Positions 1 through 12,523 of a stretch of 64,000 nucleotides of DNA are shown here, piece after piece. A program made the position numbers and the translations under genes. Location: NCBI GenBank assembly GCA_950097015.1, contig CATNEN010000025.1, forward strand, positions 1,829,001 through 1,893,000, read 5' to 3'. The DNA comes from Macrostomum hystrix (Eukaryota; Platyhelminthes; Macrostomidae). The stretch's first letter is position 1, and every line of letters starts with the position of its first letter. The notes beneath the pieces are model-generated. The model searched no databases. It was given only the letters and a program-made list of their open reading frames with translations, and had not been told where the DNA came from.

Positions 1-605
1 GATAATTATGTGACCCGGTGTCCTGGCCCACACCAAACAGAAGGCCAGAGATCAATGTGTGCGGGCCACTTTTATTTCACCTATGTAGAAATAGGTAAAG
101 AGAGATTAGACTGCTATATAACACTTCTCGTGGCTCAGCAGTTTGCTTTAACTATAGTAAGGGGGTCCTCAGCTAGTCGTTTATACTAAAATTTCAACAC
201 GGCTTGGCGAGGGATTCTCTGCCAAAAAATCGCTACCATGTAGGTCCAGTGTCACGTAGACAAATCATTGTTATAGACTCATATAGTGGGACATTTTAGA
301 GACTACTCAAACAAACACGACAGGAAAGTGAGGTAGGCTTGTGTTTTCTGTTAAAATTTGACAGACAATTTTTCGACTTACCTACCAGATGTTTTAGGAA
401 ATGGTGACATTTATAGCATAGTGTTCACAATTGCTCAAACATTGTTTCATGCTCATCATTAGAAATTAAACTACGATAAAAACTTTTTGTTTAATTAAAC
501 TGCTTGTTGATTTCTGTGGACCTAAGCGGGTCCGACTCTAAAGGGTCGACTCAGGCTAGTTCGCAGATATAAGGACAAACTGCCCGTCGGCACCCCTGAA
601 CTCAC
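1..605. other. No gene seen; 3' side of the Bcl-2-like gene
   Basis: On the minus strand this lies downstream of the donor that ends the last visible Bcl-2-like exon at 606. I looked for a hydrophobic tail-anchor exon, which the family normally has after the GGW motif, and found none. The rest of the gene is probably beyond the window edge. AT-rich sequence without obvious repeats. Confidence 0.4.
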
Positions 606-3600
606 CCAGCCACCGGCCCTGACAACCCAGGCTGAGACTGTCCGACGAAAATAGTCCAGCGACCAGTTGAGCACCTGGCAGAAGGCCAGACGGTCCGAGG
701 ACTCGCTGGCTGACAGGGCTAGCTGGGTGCAGAACAGCAGGACGCTTCCGATGCGGGCTCGATGATCGCCGGCTCTGTGCTGCTCTGCGACTTCAGTCAC
801 GTGACGCTCGAACTGACTTCGGTTCATGCTCTGCAGGCTCACCTGGCGATCAATTATTGATATTGAATTTATTTTTTTCTAATGATTTAAGAACGACAGC
901 AAAGGACGAAATTAAAGAATTGTTTGTAGAAGGATGTATAGAAGCCCTCTAAAAGCCTTCTGATAAGGCCATCATACACGAATGGTGTTATTCATTATCA
1001 ATGCGGGACTCTCTTTTACAGCATGTTTTGTTATTTTAGTAGGCCCAGTAGTTGTAGCTTCCCAGTTCGCTTCTCAGCCCGAGGGAATCAATTTGTGTCC
1101 TTGATCAAGACAGTTAACTCTTGGTACGAGCTCTGCAGCTGGGCTATAGAAATTAGGGTGGTTTTAGTGGCCTCCCCAGTCCACGGACTGAATAGCTAGC
1201 TGTACACCGTCTTTGGAAGCGCGGCTGTGCCACTGGCTGTACATCTGACCCACCTGTACATCATTTGGGTCGTAGTTGAAAACTTCTATCTATCTATTAA
1301 GGACAGTTAAGGACAGCTGTGCCATATACTCAGCTTTTTACTGCAGAATACTACGAAATTAATAGTTTCACGTGTCAGTTTGATCGTTTGAAATTGTTTA
1401 TTTTGTTTATCCTTGAGCAAGTACTTGCTGTTAGTTTAAACTGCACCTTTTCTGATGTACACAAATATGGTTAATTATAAGCGTAGATATCAGAAAAAGT
1501 TAAACTGTTTATATCGATGCGCAAATGGCTATATTAATGTGTTCGCAAGAGGAGGCATTCAGTTTGCAATGTTTATAAAAAAAAGCACACAGCTTATACT
1601 GTGGGAACCGATATATGTATTTATACTCGTAGAAGCTGTTTATGAAGACTAAAATGACAGCTGACTTAGACTTACCTATCAATGACACTGAGCTGAACGA
1701 AGTGCAAGCAAAAGCTAGTCTATTTATGTACTCTAATCTGGCTCCTACTGGCAATAGAAAGTTCATTGTAGGAAATTACTCTGCAGAAAAAGAAACGAGG
1801 GCCAAGGAAAAATTAAATTTAAACTTTACATTTTCGGCACCGATTTAAGCAAATTATCTGGCCATAGATTTCGGGGGAAAAATTCTGGGGATTTCGGAGG
1901 GGGGAAATCCTCAATTTCGTACAGGCATAAATCTAAAATTGTGAAAGGCAATAAATCTTCAATTTCGAAGACCGATAAATCCTAAATTTCGAAGTGGGAT
2001 AAATCCTCCATTTCTGAGAGGGACAAATCCTCGATTTCGGAGAGATAAATCCTAAATTTCGAAGTGGGATAAATCCTCCATTTCGGAGAGGGATAAATCC
2101 TAAATTTCGAAGTGGGATAAATCCTCCATTTCTGAGAGGGACAAATCCTCGATTTCGGAGAGATAAATCCTCGATTTCGGAGAGGGATAAATCCTCAAAT
2201 TTCGGAGAGGGATAAATCCTCGATTTCGGAGAGGGATAAATCCTCAAATTTCGGAGAGGGATAAATCCTCGATTTCGGAGAGGGATCAATCCTCAAATTT
2301 CGGAGAGAGATAAATCCTCGATTTCGGAGAGGGATAAATCCTCAAATTTCGGAGAGGGATAAATCCTCGATTTCGGAGAGGGATCAATCCTCAAATTTCG
2401 GAGAGAGATAAATCCTCGATTTCGGAGAGAGATAAATCCTCGATTTCGGAGAGGGATCAATCCTCAAATTTCTGAGACAGATAAATCCTCGATTTCGGAG
2501 AGGGATCAATCCTCAAATTTCTGAGACAGATAAATCCTCGATTTCGGAGAGGGATCAATCCTCAAATTTCGGAGAGAGATAAATCCTCGATTTCGGAGAG
2601 GGATCAATCCTCAAATTTCGGAGAGAGATAAATCCTCTATTTCGGAGAGGGATAAATCCTCGATTTCGGAGAGGGATAAATCCTCGATTTCGGAGAGGGA
2701 TAAATCCTCAAATTTCGGAGAGAGATAAATCCTCGATTTCGGGTAGGGATAAATTCTCAAATTGGGAGAGGAAAATATCCACAGCTTCGGAATAGGATAA
2801 ATTCTAAATTACTGAGTGAGTAATAAACTAGTCATTCTCGGAATGAGATCACCTGCTATTCGGGACTGAGTTCTTATTTAATGAAATGCATTAATCTACG
2901 ATGGATTTGCGTATGCATTAAAAATTTTGATGCAATTTCATTAAACATACCGGTTTCAAAAGTAATGCCATACGCTTGTATGACATGACATGCACACAAC
3001 AGATATGTTAAATTAGAAAGCTAAATTGCTTTTATCACTTTACGCGGCTTTGAGTTGTCGATTGCGCAATTTGACTACCTGCCTAAACTAGCAGAAAACT
3101 CGACAATGAGAACCCCATGTAGGCCAATCAAGTGGCTGACCCCTTCTGTGACCTCAACTTCACCTACATATCTGGCTAAGCCGAATGCATCATTCCTATT
3201 TAATTTAGCGCACGCCGTTTAAAAGGGCCCGGATTGAGTTCTTAATTTAAGCTTTATTAGGCCGATTGAATTAGCCATTATTAAGACATGAGTTCAGTAG
3301 CATTGTGGAAGCTGAAAATGTCTAATTGACCCGGTCACGACCCGTGGACTGAAGAGGCAGCCACACACACCAACATGTATTCCCCAGTTTACTGTCTATC
3401 TCCAACGAGTCAAATACATAAATAAGCTTATCTTGCAGGCTCAGAATCGAACTCCTGACCTTTCAGTCGAAAGTCAGAAACAGTTCTATTATCGATTCTC
3501 TATTTAGACGATTTAAGGATAATTATGACAGGATAATTAGTTTGCAACTCACCCGTTTGGCTCGTCGAATCACCACCAGACCGTGTTTCGTAGAACGCAT

Positions 3601-5160
3601 CTCGGTGGAGATAGTCGACATGACCGATGCAATATTGAGACAGCGCGGACAACGCTCAGCTGAATCAGTTGAACTGCTGTCTCTAAATAGGATGGCATAG
3701 GCCATGGAGCTATGAGATTGCTTGGGACACAGAACTCCCTAATTTTGCGGACTATTATATAGGCCTACTATAGCTGTCCCACATATATGCACAAGTTTCA
3801 GATTTAATTTATAGAATTGTCAAAATCTCTCCCGCGTCTCCTCTCTCCCCTGTCTCATCTCTCTCCCCTGTCTCATCTCTCTCCCCTGTCTCATCTCTCC
3901 TCTGTCTCCTCTATCCTCCGTCTCATCTCTCCCGTGTCTCATCTCTCCCCCGTCTCATCTCTCCTGTCTCATCTCTCTCCCCTGTCTCATCTCTCCTCTG
4001 TCTCGTCTATCCTCCGTCTCATCTCTCCCGTGTCTCATCTCTCCCCCGTCTCATCTCTCCTCTGTCTCATCTCTCCCGTGTCTCATCTCTCCTCTGTCTC
4101 ATCTCTCCCGTGTCTCATCTCTCCCCCGTCTCATATCTCCTCTGTCTCATCTCTCCCGTGTCTCATCTCTCCCCCGTCTCATATCTCCTTTGTCTCATTT
4201 CTCCCCTGTCTCATCTCTCCCCCGTCTCATCTCTCCTCTGTCTCATCTCTCCTCTGTCTCATTTCTCCCCGTCTCATCTCTCCCCCGTCTCATCTCTCCT
4301 CTGTCTCATCTCTCCCGTGTCTCATCTCTCCCCCGTCTCATATCTCCTGTCTCATCTCTCCCCCGTCTCATCTCTCCTTTGTCTCATTTCTCCCCTGTCT
4401 CATCTCTCCCCCGTCTCATCTCTCCTCTGTCTCATCTCTCCCGTGTCTCATCTCTCCCCCGTCTCATATCTCCTTTGTCTCATTTCTCCCCTGTCTCATC
4501 TCTCCCGCGTCTCATCTCTCCTGTCTCATCTCTCCCCCGTCTCATCTCTCCCGCGTCTCATCTCTCCTGTCTCATTTCTCCCCTGTCTCATCTCTCCTCT
4601 GTCTCGTCTATCATCCGTCTCATCTCTCCCGTGTCTCATCTCTCCCCCGTCTCATATCTCCTCTGCCTCATTTCTCCCCTGTCTCATCTCTCTCCCGTCT
4701 CATCTCTCCCCGTCTCTTATCTCCCCGTCTCATCTCTCCCCGTCTCATCTCTACCGCGTCTGTTTGATGGGGTTGATGGGAACACTCACAAGGCCTCGAT
4801 CATCTGGTCGGACTGTTCAGCGCCGAGTTGGGCTGCTGACAATGCCATTCGGAAGCATTGGCGCAACACCAGCTGAGACTCATGCTCAATGCGGTGCACC
4901 TGGCGAATGCTGTTAGACCTGCTGAATTGGGGACCGCTTGTTGTAGCATCGGCAGTGAAATCAATTGCGTGCGACTCGTGCGGAATCTCCAAAGCCAGAT
5001 CGAATGTCACGGAGCTGCTGGTCGATGCCGAATTTCGGCTGCGCGATCTTCGCCGAGCTAGTAGGCCGCTTGTGGAGTTCGATGTTCTCATGATGGAGCG
5101 TCCTGCTCCAGCGGCAGGGGCAGCGGACGATGTTGGAGAAGGAGATGAAGCTGTTGCCAT
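606..5160 (-). CDS. Bcl-2 family apoptosis regulator (partial, C-terminal exon missing)
   Basis: Minus-strand gene with exons 5160-4790, 3682-3553 and 842-606 (the last may start at 830). All have GT-AG borders and matching phases (2, 0, 0). The ATG at 5160 follows an in-frame stop and a TATA promoter. About 246 residues are visible. The first 85 are a Ser/Ala/Arg-rich, probably disordered stretch. A helix around 88-124 fits alpha1. Residues 192-210 resemble BH1, and 227-246 (W-S-L-D-Y-F ... A-W-V-V-R-A-G-G-W) are a clear BH2. The exon ends exactly after GGW, the conserved Bcl-2 family intron site. The usual BH1 core N-W-G-R is replaced by H-R-A-R, so partner binding may be altered. A BH3 is not obvious; the region 135-160 is where it should be. 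Such proteins control mitochondrial outer-membrane permeability. I cannot say whether it is pro- or anti-apoptotic. Intron 1 holds a 16-bp array and intron 2 a 24-bp array. Confidence 0.72.
1036..1265 (+). mobile_element. Degraded tRNA-derived SINE, family A
   Basis: It shares the internal block tgtccttgatcaagac and the 3' block around 1165-1262 (cagtccacggactgaatag, then gctgtgcca..ggctgtacatctg) with the better copies at 36.4 and 48.1 kb. The tRNA-like head is badly decayed. It lies in intron 2 of the Bcl-2-like gene, antisense to it. Confidence 0.55.
1870..2770. repeat. 24-bp minisatellite array
   Basis: About 37 tandem units built on gagagggataaatcctcgat plus ttcg. Variants alternate tcgatttcgg with tcaaatttcgg (25 bp), and a longer-period alternation of the two forms is visible. 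It fills the middle of Bcl-2-like intron 2. The open frames across it are repeat artefacts. Confidence 0.9.
3310..3490 (-). mobile_element. Possible decayed SINE fragment, family A
   Basis: On the minus strand a B-box-like ggtcaggagttcgattctg (near 3440-3465) is followed at the usual distance by a remnant of the cgtggactg block near 3350. Too decayed to be certain. Confidence 0.35.
3830..4757. repeat. 16-bp CT-rich minisatellite array
   Basis: About 58 units of gtctcatctctcccct with variants cccg, ccgt and ctct. It fills nearly all of Bcl-2-like intron 1 (donor at 4789, acceptor at 3683) and is GA-rich on the transcript strand. Unit length 16 shifts frame between units, so all three plus frames stay open, giving spurious SHLSPVS-type proteins. 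The same unit occurs inside a hAT-type MITE at 53 kb. Confidence 0.92.
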
Positions 5161-5261
5161 TTTATTAGTCTGGTAGAATTGGGCCACTCTCGCTGCTGAT
5201 TTTAATTTTTAACGCTCTGGAAAATCAAGATAGTTCTGCTCCTAATTTGCTGCTGCCGTTT

Positions 5262-5520
5262 TCTCTTCTCTCTTTTGAACAGTTTTCGGGTTGGTGGCTT
5301 TATATACATATCAAATTTAGGCCCATGTCTAGGGACGCTCAGATTGACGCTCTTGTACTGTAGGAGGAGGTGGGGTTGGTGGACACTTGTTTTGTCGGGG
5401 CACCCGGCGGCGACCTCCACCCCATCTCCTCTGCGATTCTATTTTTAGAATAGCGTAAAAACCCTCTCCGAGCTCGCGCTCTCTCTGCGTACGCGCATAT
5501 TTTGAGTTCGTCCAACCAAT
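5262..5520 (-). promoter_or_regulatory. TATA promoter of the Bcl-2-like gene
   Basis: On the minus strand a TATATAAA box at 5306-5299 lies about 140 bp upstream of the ATG, so transcription should start near 5270. Further upstream is a GC-rich stretch (5370-5480) and a CCAAT box in reverse orientation at 5513-5517. The position fits a class II promoter; the start site is inferred. Confidence 0.55.
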
Positions 5521-5569
5521 GAGAGACGATGGGGGTTCGGCTTTCAAAGGTCCCGCAAGTTTCAGATGA

Positions 5570-6235
5570 GCGTGGGAAATGTCTCTTAGGTGTCGCCCGG
5601 AGGAAAGGAATTTTAAAGGCCTTGACCCGAAATCAACCCTGATTTTCGAGAGGGTGGGGTTGGGAGCAGACGGGGTGACTTTTTATTTTAAAAAATACGA
5701 GCATGTCACAGACACAGCAGGTTTGGATAATTTGGCCAAAGCTAAGCACTTAGTACTATAATAATAAATATGATTATTTACATGCTGGGATGGGTCACAG
5801 ACCCGTCTCGTTCTCCGCTAGTTGAAAATACAATAATGTTTTCCGTTCTCTTAGACCAGGCCGGCTTTGTCTGGGGACAAGGCAGCACAGGAAGACTGTC
5901 TGACTGAGGCCACACGGAAAACATTATAAATGATGGTAATTTGGGACGAAATTTTGGGGAACCTTCAACAACGAAACCGTAAATAAAGATAAGGGCAAAC
6001 GAGATATGCCTCCCGCTGTCTTGAATTCCTTGTCTATTCGGAACAGTTATTAACACAAAAGCAAGGAGACTGGAGTCAAATATGTCAATAAAGGTCAAGA
6101 TGAGCCCAGCATGAGACCGTACAGATTTTTTTGTTTTCAGACGAATATACGAACCGATTTTTGCAACTTATTGAATTAAGATTGATTGAAGTTGAAGATG
6201 CGACTTGAAATTGCTGATTAAAAATGTAAACAGTT
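5570..6235. other. Intergenic, no gene seen
   Basis: Short overlapping frames only, with no splice-supported exon and no recognisable domain. Moderately AT-rich. It leads into the 16-bp array. Confidence 0.4.
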
Positions 6236-6239
6236 TTCA

Positions 6240-7878
6240 TGAAATTCAGTTATTATGACATTTCGAGTCTATGAAATTCCTAGGTTATGAAACTCCTAGG
6301 TTATGAAATTCCTAGGTTATGAAACTCCTAGATTATGAAATTCCTAGATTATGAAATTCCTAGATTATGAAATTCCGAGTTCAGGAAATTCCTAGATTAT
6401 GAAATTCCGAGTTCAGGAAATTCCGAGATTATGAAATTCAGAGATAATGAAATTCATAGATTATGAAATTCAGAGATTATGAAATTCATAGATTATGAAA
6501 TTCAGAGATTATGAAATTCAGAGATTATGAAATTCCGAGTCTATGAAATTCCGAGTTTATGAAATTCAGAGATTATGAAATTCCGAGTTTATGAAATTCC
6601 TAGATTATGAAATTCCTAGATTATGAAATTCCTAGATTATGAAATTCCTAGATTATGAAATTCCTAGATTATGAAATTCCGAGATTATGAAATTCCTAGA
6701 TTATGAAATTCAGAGATTATGAAATTCAGAGATTATGAAATTCCTAGATTATGAAATTCCTAGATTATGAAATTCAGAGATTATGAAATTCAGAGATTAT
6801 GAAATTCAGAGATTATGAAATTCAGAGATTATGAAATTCCGAGATTATGAAATTCCTAGATTATGAAATTCCGAGTTCAGGAAATTCCTAGATTATGAAA
6901 TTCAGAGATTATGAAATTCCGAGTTTATGAAATTCCGAGTTTATGAAATTCCTAGATTATGAAATTCAGAGATTATGAAATTCCGAGTCTATGAAATTCC
7001 GAGTTTATGAAATTCAGAGATTATGAAATTCCGAGTTTATGAAATTCCGAGTTTATGAAATTCAGAGATTATGAAATTCCGAGTCTATGAAATTCCGAGT
7101 TTATGAAATTCCTAGATTATGAAATTCCTAGATTATGAAATTCCTAGATTATGAAATTCAGAGATTATGAAATTCCGAGTTTATGAAATTCAGAGATTAT
7201 GAAATTCCGAGATTATGAAATTCCGAGTTTATGAAATTCCGAGATTATGAAATTCCGAGATTATGAAATTCCGAGTTTATGAAATTCCGAGTTTATGAAA
7301 TTCCTAGATTATGAAATTCCTAGATTATGAAATTCCGAGATTATGAAATTCCTAGATTATGAAATTCAGAGATTATGAAATTCCTAGATTATGAAATTCC
7401 TAGATTATGAAATTCCGAGATTATGAAATTCCGAGTTTATGAAATTCCGAGATTATGAAATTCCTAGATTATGAAATTCCGAGTTTATGAAATTCCTAGA
7501 TTATGAAATTCCGACTTTATGAAATTCAAAGATTATAAAATTCCGAGTCTATGAAATTCCGAGTTTATGAAATTCCGAGATTATGAAATTCAGAGTCTAT
7601 GAAATTCCGAGTTTATGAAATTCCGAGATTATGAAATTCAGAGATTTTGAAATTCAGAGATTTTGAAATTCAGAGATTTTGAAATTCAGAGATTTTGAAA
7701 TTCAGAGATTTTGAAATTCAGAGATTTTGAAATTCAGAGATTTTGAAATTCAGAGATTTTGAAATTCAGAGATTTTGAAATTCAGAGATTTTGAAATTCA
7801 GAGATTTTGAAATTCAGAGATTTTGAAATTCAGACTTTATGAAATTCCGAGTTTATGAAATTCCAAGTTTATGAAATT
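6240..7878. repeat. 16-bp AT-rich minisatellite array
   Basis: About 100 units of gattatgaaattccta, with the variable part cycling among ccta, ccga and caga. A homogeneous sub-block of ttttgaaattcagaga units runs from about 7635 to 7830, a recent local expansion. No coding potential. Confidence 0.93.
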
Positions 7879-7884
7879 TTTTGA

Positions 7885-7985
7885 GGGCCAACCTGCAAGG
7901 CACAGTGAAAGTGTATACTGCCTGACGATGAGAAAGTCAGGGCAGATGTACACACCTGGGTGTGTGCCTGCAGGAAATTTCGTGT
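7885..7985 (+). mobile_element. SINE fragment, family B
   Basis: It matches the middle of the family B element at 39.0-39.4 kb: gagggccaacctgcaaggc, then gtcagggcagatgtacac and cacctgggtgtgtgcctg. The tRNA head is missing, probably cut off by expansion of the adjacent 16-bp array. Confidence 0.6.
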
Positions 7986-8289
7986 TTCATGAAACTTAAG
8001 GTTGGTAAAACTCAGTAAAATGTTCACCAAAGCAAGTTTTTCAATGTTTTTCATCTCTTCGAGGTTAAAAGTGAATAATACAGATGAACAAAAAATACTT
8101 GCCTAAAAAATAAAAAAGCTGATAAGATTCCATAGCAGCAATTAAATCGAAGCAAATCCAGTAGCCAAGTGGTGCTCGATTTTTTAAAATAAGTTTATGC
8201 GATCAAAACTCCTTAATTTCTGAAATGATTTTCTAGAAAGTCTCAGCGTGTCACACCGCTTGTCTCTGGGCTAGAATCTAGACTCTAGA

Positions 8290-8560
8290 AAAATGATTGT
8301 ATATAAACAGGCGCCCAACAACGAATGGTCGGGCAATTGTAAAAGATTGGGGTTGGCAGCCGTGGGGTGGTGGGGGGCCAGTTAGAGGCTTGGGTCACGT
8401 GAAATAACTTGGATTCGCCGCTCCAGGGTTTGCGGAGGGGGGTTTCGGAGTCTGGGGCGGTGGGGCGTTGAGTTTGGTGGACAGTGTCTAGAATGCGCGC
8501 ACAAACAGACACCCACCCCACCGCTACCGCTTCCCGACCAATGAGAATTGAGAGAATTCT
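8290..8560. promoter_or_regulatory. Promoter-like GC-rich block
   Basis: A GC-rich island (8330-8530) in AT-rich surroundings carries a tatataaa-like site (8297-8304), a tcacgtga E-box near 8395 and a CCAAT box at 8538. It shares ggtggaca and accaatgag with the Bcl-2-like promoter at 5.3-5.5 kb. No transcript could be attached to it. Confidence 0.3.
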
Positions 8561-9104
8561 CGCAGTCCCGACTTTTTGCCTCTTTTTTTAGCCGGCCTGT
8601 TGCGACACGCGCTGAAAATCTTTTGCACTTAAAATAATTTATGAAGAGCTTGCTGGCTTTTTATCCATCGATCTAATCTTTGCTTCTTGCGGTGTAAGTT
8701 ATAGTCTAGTCTTTCAAGAGGTACTGGTAGTGACGCAATCCGAATGCTAATGACTTTTTACTTAGCCTCCAGTTTTATTTCGCCATAGCAACGAGTGATA
8801 TCGAGCAAATATAATGTATTCTTTTACAGCAGGTTAGCTCGGATACCATATTTGAATTACTTACCTGACATTGAAAATGCTTTTAGAAGAAGATTTTTGT
8901 TTTGAAATAAAGTTTTACTGACCAATTTTGCGACTTTTAAGTTCTAGCGTACACAATTTATTATCATCCTTTCACAACATGACATAAAGAAACTATGCGG
9001 GCTTGTGTCTCTTATAGAATAAAAAAATGCATCAACTTTACATTCAGCATTCGTAACTTCGTATTTTGTTAGCTAACCGGGTTTCTAAGGGATAATTTGG
9101 AAGT
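8561..9104. other. Non-coding, nothing recognised
   Basis: AT-rich with no domain-bearing frame. A donor-like gtgtaagt at about 8690 could mark a non-coding first exon of a plus-strand transcript starting in the GC block, but no partner exon was found. Confidence 0.3.
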
Positions 9105-9350
9105 CTTTCTGACACCTTGAACCTACTGACACCTCTGCACGCTGTCCTACTGAACCGATCATTCTGACACCCTGCTGTCCTGCTGACACTTCATGCTTTC
9201 CTGCTGACACCCTGCTGTCCTGCTGACACCCTGCTGTCCTGCTGACACCCTGCTGTCCTGCTGACACTTCATGCTTTCCTGCTGACACCCTGCTGTCCTG
9301 CTGACACCCTCCTGTTCTTCTGACACCCTGCTGTTTTGCTGACCCTCTAC
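9105..9350. repeat. 19-bp minisatellite array
   Basis: About 12 units of ctgctgacaccctgctgtc, with a variant acttcatgctttc that recurs twice at fixed spacing, suggesting duplication of a multi-unit block. Confidence 0.85.
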
Positions 9351-10690
9351 TATTCCGTATAGTTTTTTATATTGAACTTAGGTAAGCCTTTGATGCATTC
9401 ATCAGGCTGTCCAGGTTCAACCAGTTCTACTTTAAGTCAACATTGATGCAGAAGCAATGGTCACTGCAGTGTCAGGGAAACTCTTGGCATTTGATTATGC
9501 TGTTTCGCTCACATGCTGAATGCAGTATTTTAGGTCATATACCTGCTGCGCATGCAGCCATAAGAAGCGAATGCAAATTTCAGACAAGGGAGCTGCGCGC
9601 GCACTTTCGCAGTTCACAGCCGGTCTTGCGTACAACCAAACAAGCCAACCCCAAGCCTGACACTGCACAGTTACCCCAATACTGTGCGCCTTTTTCAATT
9701 CATGACTCATCCGGTGTCATACAGTCTGCAAGCTGAGACTATACTAACTGTACTCTCGTACTAACACACGTTTATATCTGTACGTGTCTCAACTGCACTA
9801 CTGTTGTGGCTTAGTGTCGCATGCAGACTGTGAGCAGTATCTATGAAATTCTCCAGCATTTCGTCTATGGACTTTTAAAATCGCTTGAAATGTGTATCGA
9901 AATGCGAGCTTGTTGTATATAGATTGAGTCACGTGGCAAATCCTATAGACACTCATACTCAATTCCCTTCTTCCCCCCAGGTTCATTGCGCCAACCTTGG
10001 ATTGTACGTCGATTCAAAACGGCTAACATTTCGATTTGCTACCGCCGAAACCAGTAAAATCAACGGATAAAAATATCTTGACAGTAAGTAGTCCATTGGC
10101 TACTTACCCTACTAATCAGTAGAGTGTTGCGAGCATATTTTGCAGAATTCTAGATTTTGTTTTAGTCACGTGTTTATTCGCTAAACCCTAATGTTTATTA
10201 ACTCCAACTAAAAGAAACTATTAAATGAAGTTTCGATTTCAAATTTATTAAGGATGTGACGTTTAACGAAAGTTTGGAGAATATGAAGCTTGGGAAAAAT
10301 AAGTTTAGGGAATATGAAGTTTAGGGAATTTTAAGCTTTGGGAATATGAGGCTTGGGAAATATGAAGTATTTTGATTCTGAGCTTAGCAAGGCGATAAAC
10401 GTGAGGTGGATAACATGAAATACAAGGTGCATAATTGACTATTGGGACGCGCAAACACACAATACTAATTCTCAGGCCAAACAAGCCAATCGTTTTACAG
10501 CTAACTGAGTAGTGTGGGGTGTGTGAGACGGGCGGAAGGGGCAAAGCATGAGGCGCACACACCCCGGACCTGCGGGATGGGCGGAGGGGAAATGGGAGAA
10601 GTGTCGCCGCTTCAAATGGGAGGAGCTGTTGTTGGTTTGTGGGATCTAGGGTTGGGGGTGGGTGGACGCCTCATCAAAGCAGAAGGCATT
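9351..10690. other. Intergenic, no supported gene
   Basis: Contains short frames up to about 97 codons (9443-9736, +) with no domain, signal peptide or matching splice sites. Small local repeats of gggaatatgaagcttgg occur at 10275-10365. A GC-rich segment (10500-10680) with gggcgg boxes may be upstream promoter DNA for the transcript proposed below. Confidence 0.35.
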
Positions 10691-10694
10691 TTTC

Positions 10695-10700
10695 TATATA
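10695..10700 (+). promoter_or_regulatory. TATA box of a putative transcript
   Basis: ctatatagg lies just downstream of a GC-rich segment with GC boxes and just upstream of an exon-like stretch that ends in ctg|gtgagc at 10837. Supported by sequence only. Confidence 0.35.
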
Positions 10701-10959
10701 GGCAGAGTGACTGTTCAAGCATGCTCTGGTGGAGCTTTCCTAAGCTCAACTTGTCTCATTTCTTGTTTCTTGTTTCTAAAAGAGAAACAAAAGCTGACAG
10801 TGCTACAGCAGCTGGCGAACTTTACTGGGATTTTCTGGTGAGCTGGGTTGAGCAAACGTAAAATATTTCCAATAAAAGCACAGTTTTCCTTGTAGGAAAT
10901 TAATAAAAGAATAACGTTAACAATCAAATAAATGTCATTACAGACTACACAGGCTAGAC

Positions 10960-11500
10960 TAGATAGGCTAGACTAGCAATGCACTCTATTCCATTACCAA
11001 TGGGCTAGACTAGCAATCCACTCTATTCCATTACCAATGGGCTAGACTAGCAATCCACTCTATTCCATTACCAATGGGCTAGACTAGCAATCCACTCTAT
11101 TCGATTACCAATGGGCTAGACTAGCAATCCACTCTATTCCATTACTAATGGGCTAGACTAGCAATCCACTCTATTCCGTTACCAATAGGGATCACTAGCA
11201 ATCCACTCTATTCCATTACTAATGGGATAGACTAGCAATCCACTCTATTCCATTACTAATGGGATAGACTAGCAATCCACTCTATTCCATTACCAATAGG
11301 CTTCACTAGCAATCCACTCTATTCCATTACCAATAGGCTTCACTAGCAATCCACTCTATTCCATTACCAATAGGCTTCACTAGCAATCCACTCTATTCCA
11401 TTACCAATAGGGATCACTAGCAATGCACTCTATTCCGTTACCAATAGGGATCACTAGCAATGCACTCTATTCCGTTACGAATGGGCCAGACTTACAATCC
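10960..11500. repeat. 37-bp minisatellite array, copy 1
   Basis: About 14-15 units beginning gggctagactagcaatccac and continuing tctattccattaccaat. Variants replace gggctagac with aggcttcac or agggatcac in blocks. It is homologous to the second 37-bp array at 14.2-14.9 kb. Confidence 0.92.
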
Positions 11501-11974
11501 ATTCTTATGAATATTTAAGCTTTCTAACTCAATTGCTGCTGTGAAAATACGCTTTAAAAATGTCCTTTAAACTGATATTGGTTTCTAGTTGTTGCTTTGC
11601 TGTCCCAGAAGTATTTGTGTAGGACATTTTGTCGAGACCAATGAATAGAATAATATGCTTAATCTGAAGAAGGTGTCGAGTTTCATTGAGTTTTTAATCA
11701 ATATAGACATAGGATAAAAATTCACTTAAAAGGAAGTCAAGAAAAGTCAGGGGAAATGAGATCTGAAAATAGTTGGAGTGAGTAAGTGAGCAGTGAGCAA
11801 CTTTTGCCTGTTGAAACCGAAGCCAATGAAAAAGGCCAATGAAGGTGTGCTGCAGTATAGATTTGCACGCAGTGTTTGTTGTACTTGAAGGTGAGGGTAA
11901 TTGGAGTTGCATGAACTGCTGAATTATTCATTGACTGAACATTCCAAGCCCTTTGAAATTCCCGTATCGTCCGA
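11501..11974. other. Non-coding between arrays
   Basis: AT-rich unique sequence with no gene seen. Short minus frames are chance. If the putative transcript is real this is intronic. Confidence 0.35.
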
Positions 11975-12415
11975 TTCCCAGATCGGCGATTTCCTAGATC
12001 GTCGAAGTCCCAGATTGTCGAATTCCAAGGTCGTCGAATTCCCCAATCGTCGAATTCCAAGGTCGTCGAATTCCCCAATCGTTGAGTTCCAAGGTCGTCG
12101 AATTCCCCAATCGTCGAATTCCAAGGTCGTCGAATTCCCAGATCGTCGAATTCCAAGGTCGTCAAATTCCCAGATCGTCGAATTCCAAGGTCGTCGAATT
12201 CCCCAATCGTCGAATTCCAAGGTCGTCGAATTCCAAGGTCGTCGAATTCCCCAATCGTCGAATTCCAAGGTCGTCGAATTCCCCAATCGTCGAATTCCAA
12301 GGTCGTCGATTTCCCCAATCGTCGAATTCCAAGGTCGTCGAATTCACAGATCAACGAATTCCCCAACCGTCGAATTCCCAGATCGTCAAATTCCAAGGTC
12401 GTCGATTTCTCAGAT
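11975..12415. repeat. 16-bp minisatellite array
   Basis: About 27 units of ggtcgtcgaattccaa alternating with a ccccaatcgtcgaatt form, so a 32-bp dimer is visible in places. Every frame on both strands is open through much of it; the resulting RRIPRSSNS-type proteins are artefacts. Confidence 0.92.
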
Positions 12416-12523
12416 CGAACTTTTTCTTCTGGTCTGGGGGCAAAAAAATTGCATTAGTAAATATACGAGCGTAGGAGTGACCTTGAGATTATTGTCTTTT
12501 TCGTTTTGCGTTTATTTCCACAG

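Noticed and set aside
3817-4916. Long plus frames rich in SHLSPVS
   Set aside because: The 16-bp array contains no stop in any plus frame. It lies antisense in a Bcl-2-like intron.
8285-8521. 78-codon Pro/Thr-rich minus frame
   Set aside because: Lies in a GC-rich promoter-like block; no splice partner or domain.
5290-8560. Duplicated promoter shared by 5.3-5.5 kb and 8.3-8.56 kb
   Set aside because: Shared words (ggtggaca, accaatgag, TATA) are at different spacings. Not enough to claim a duplication.
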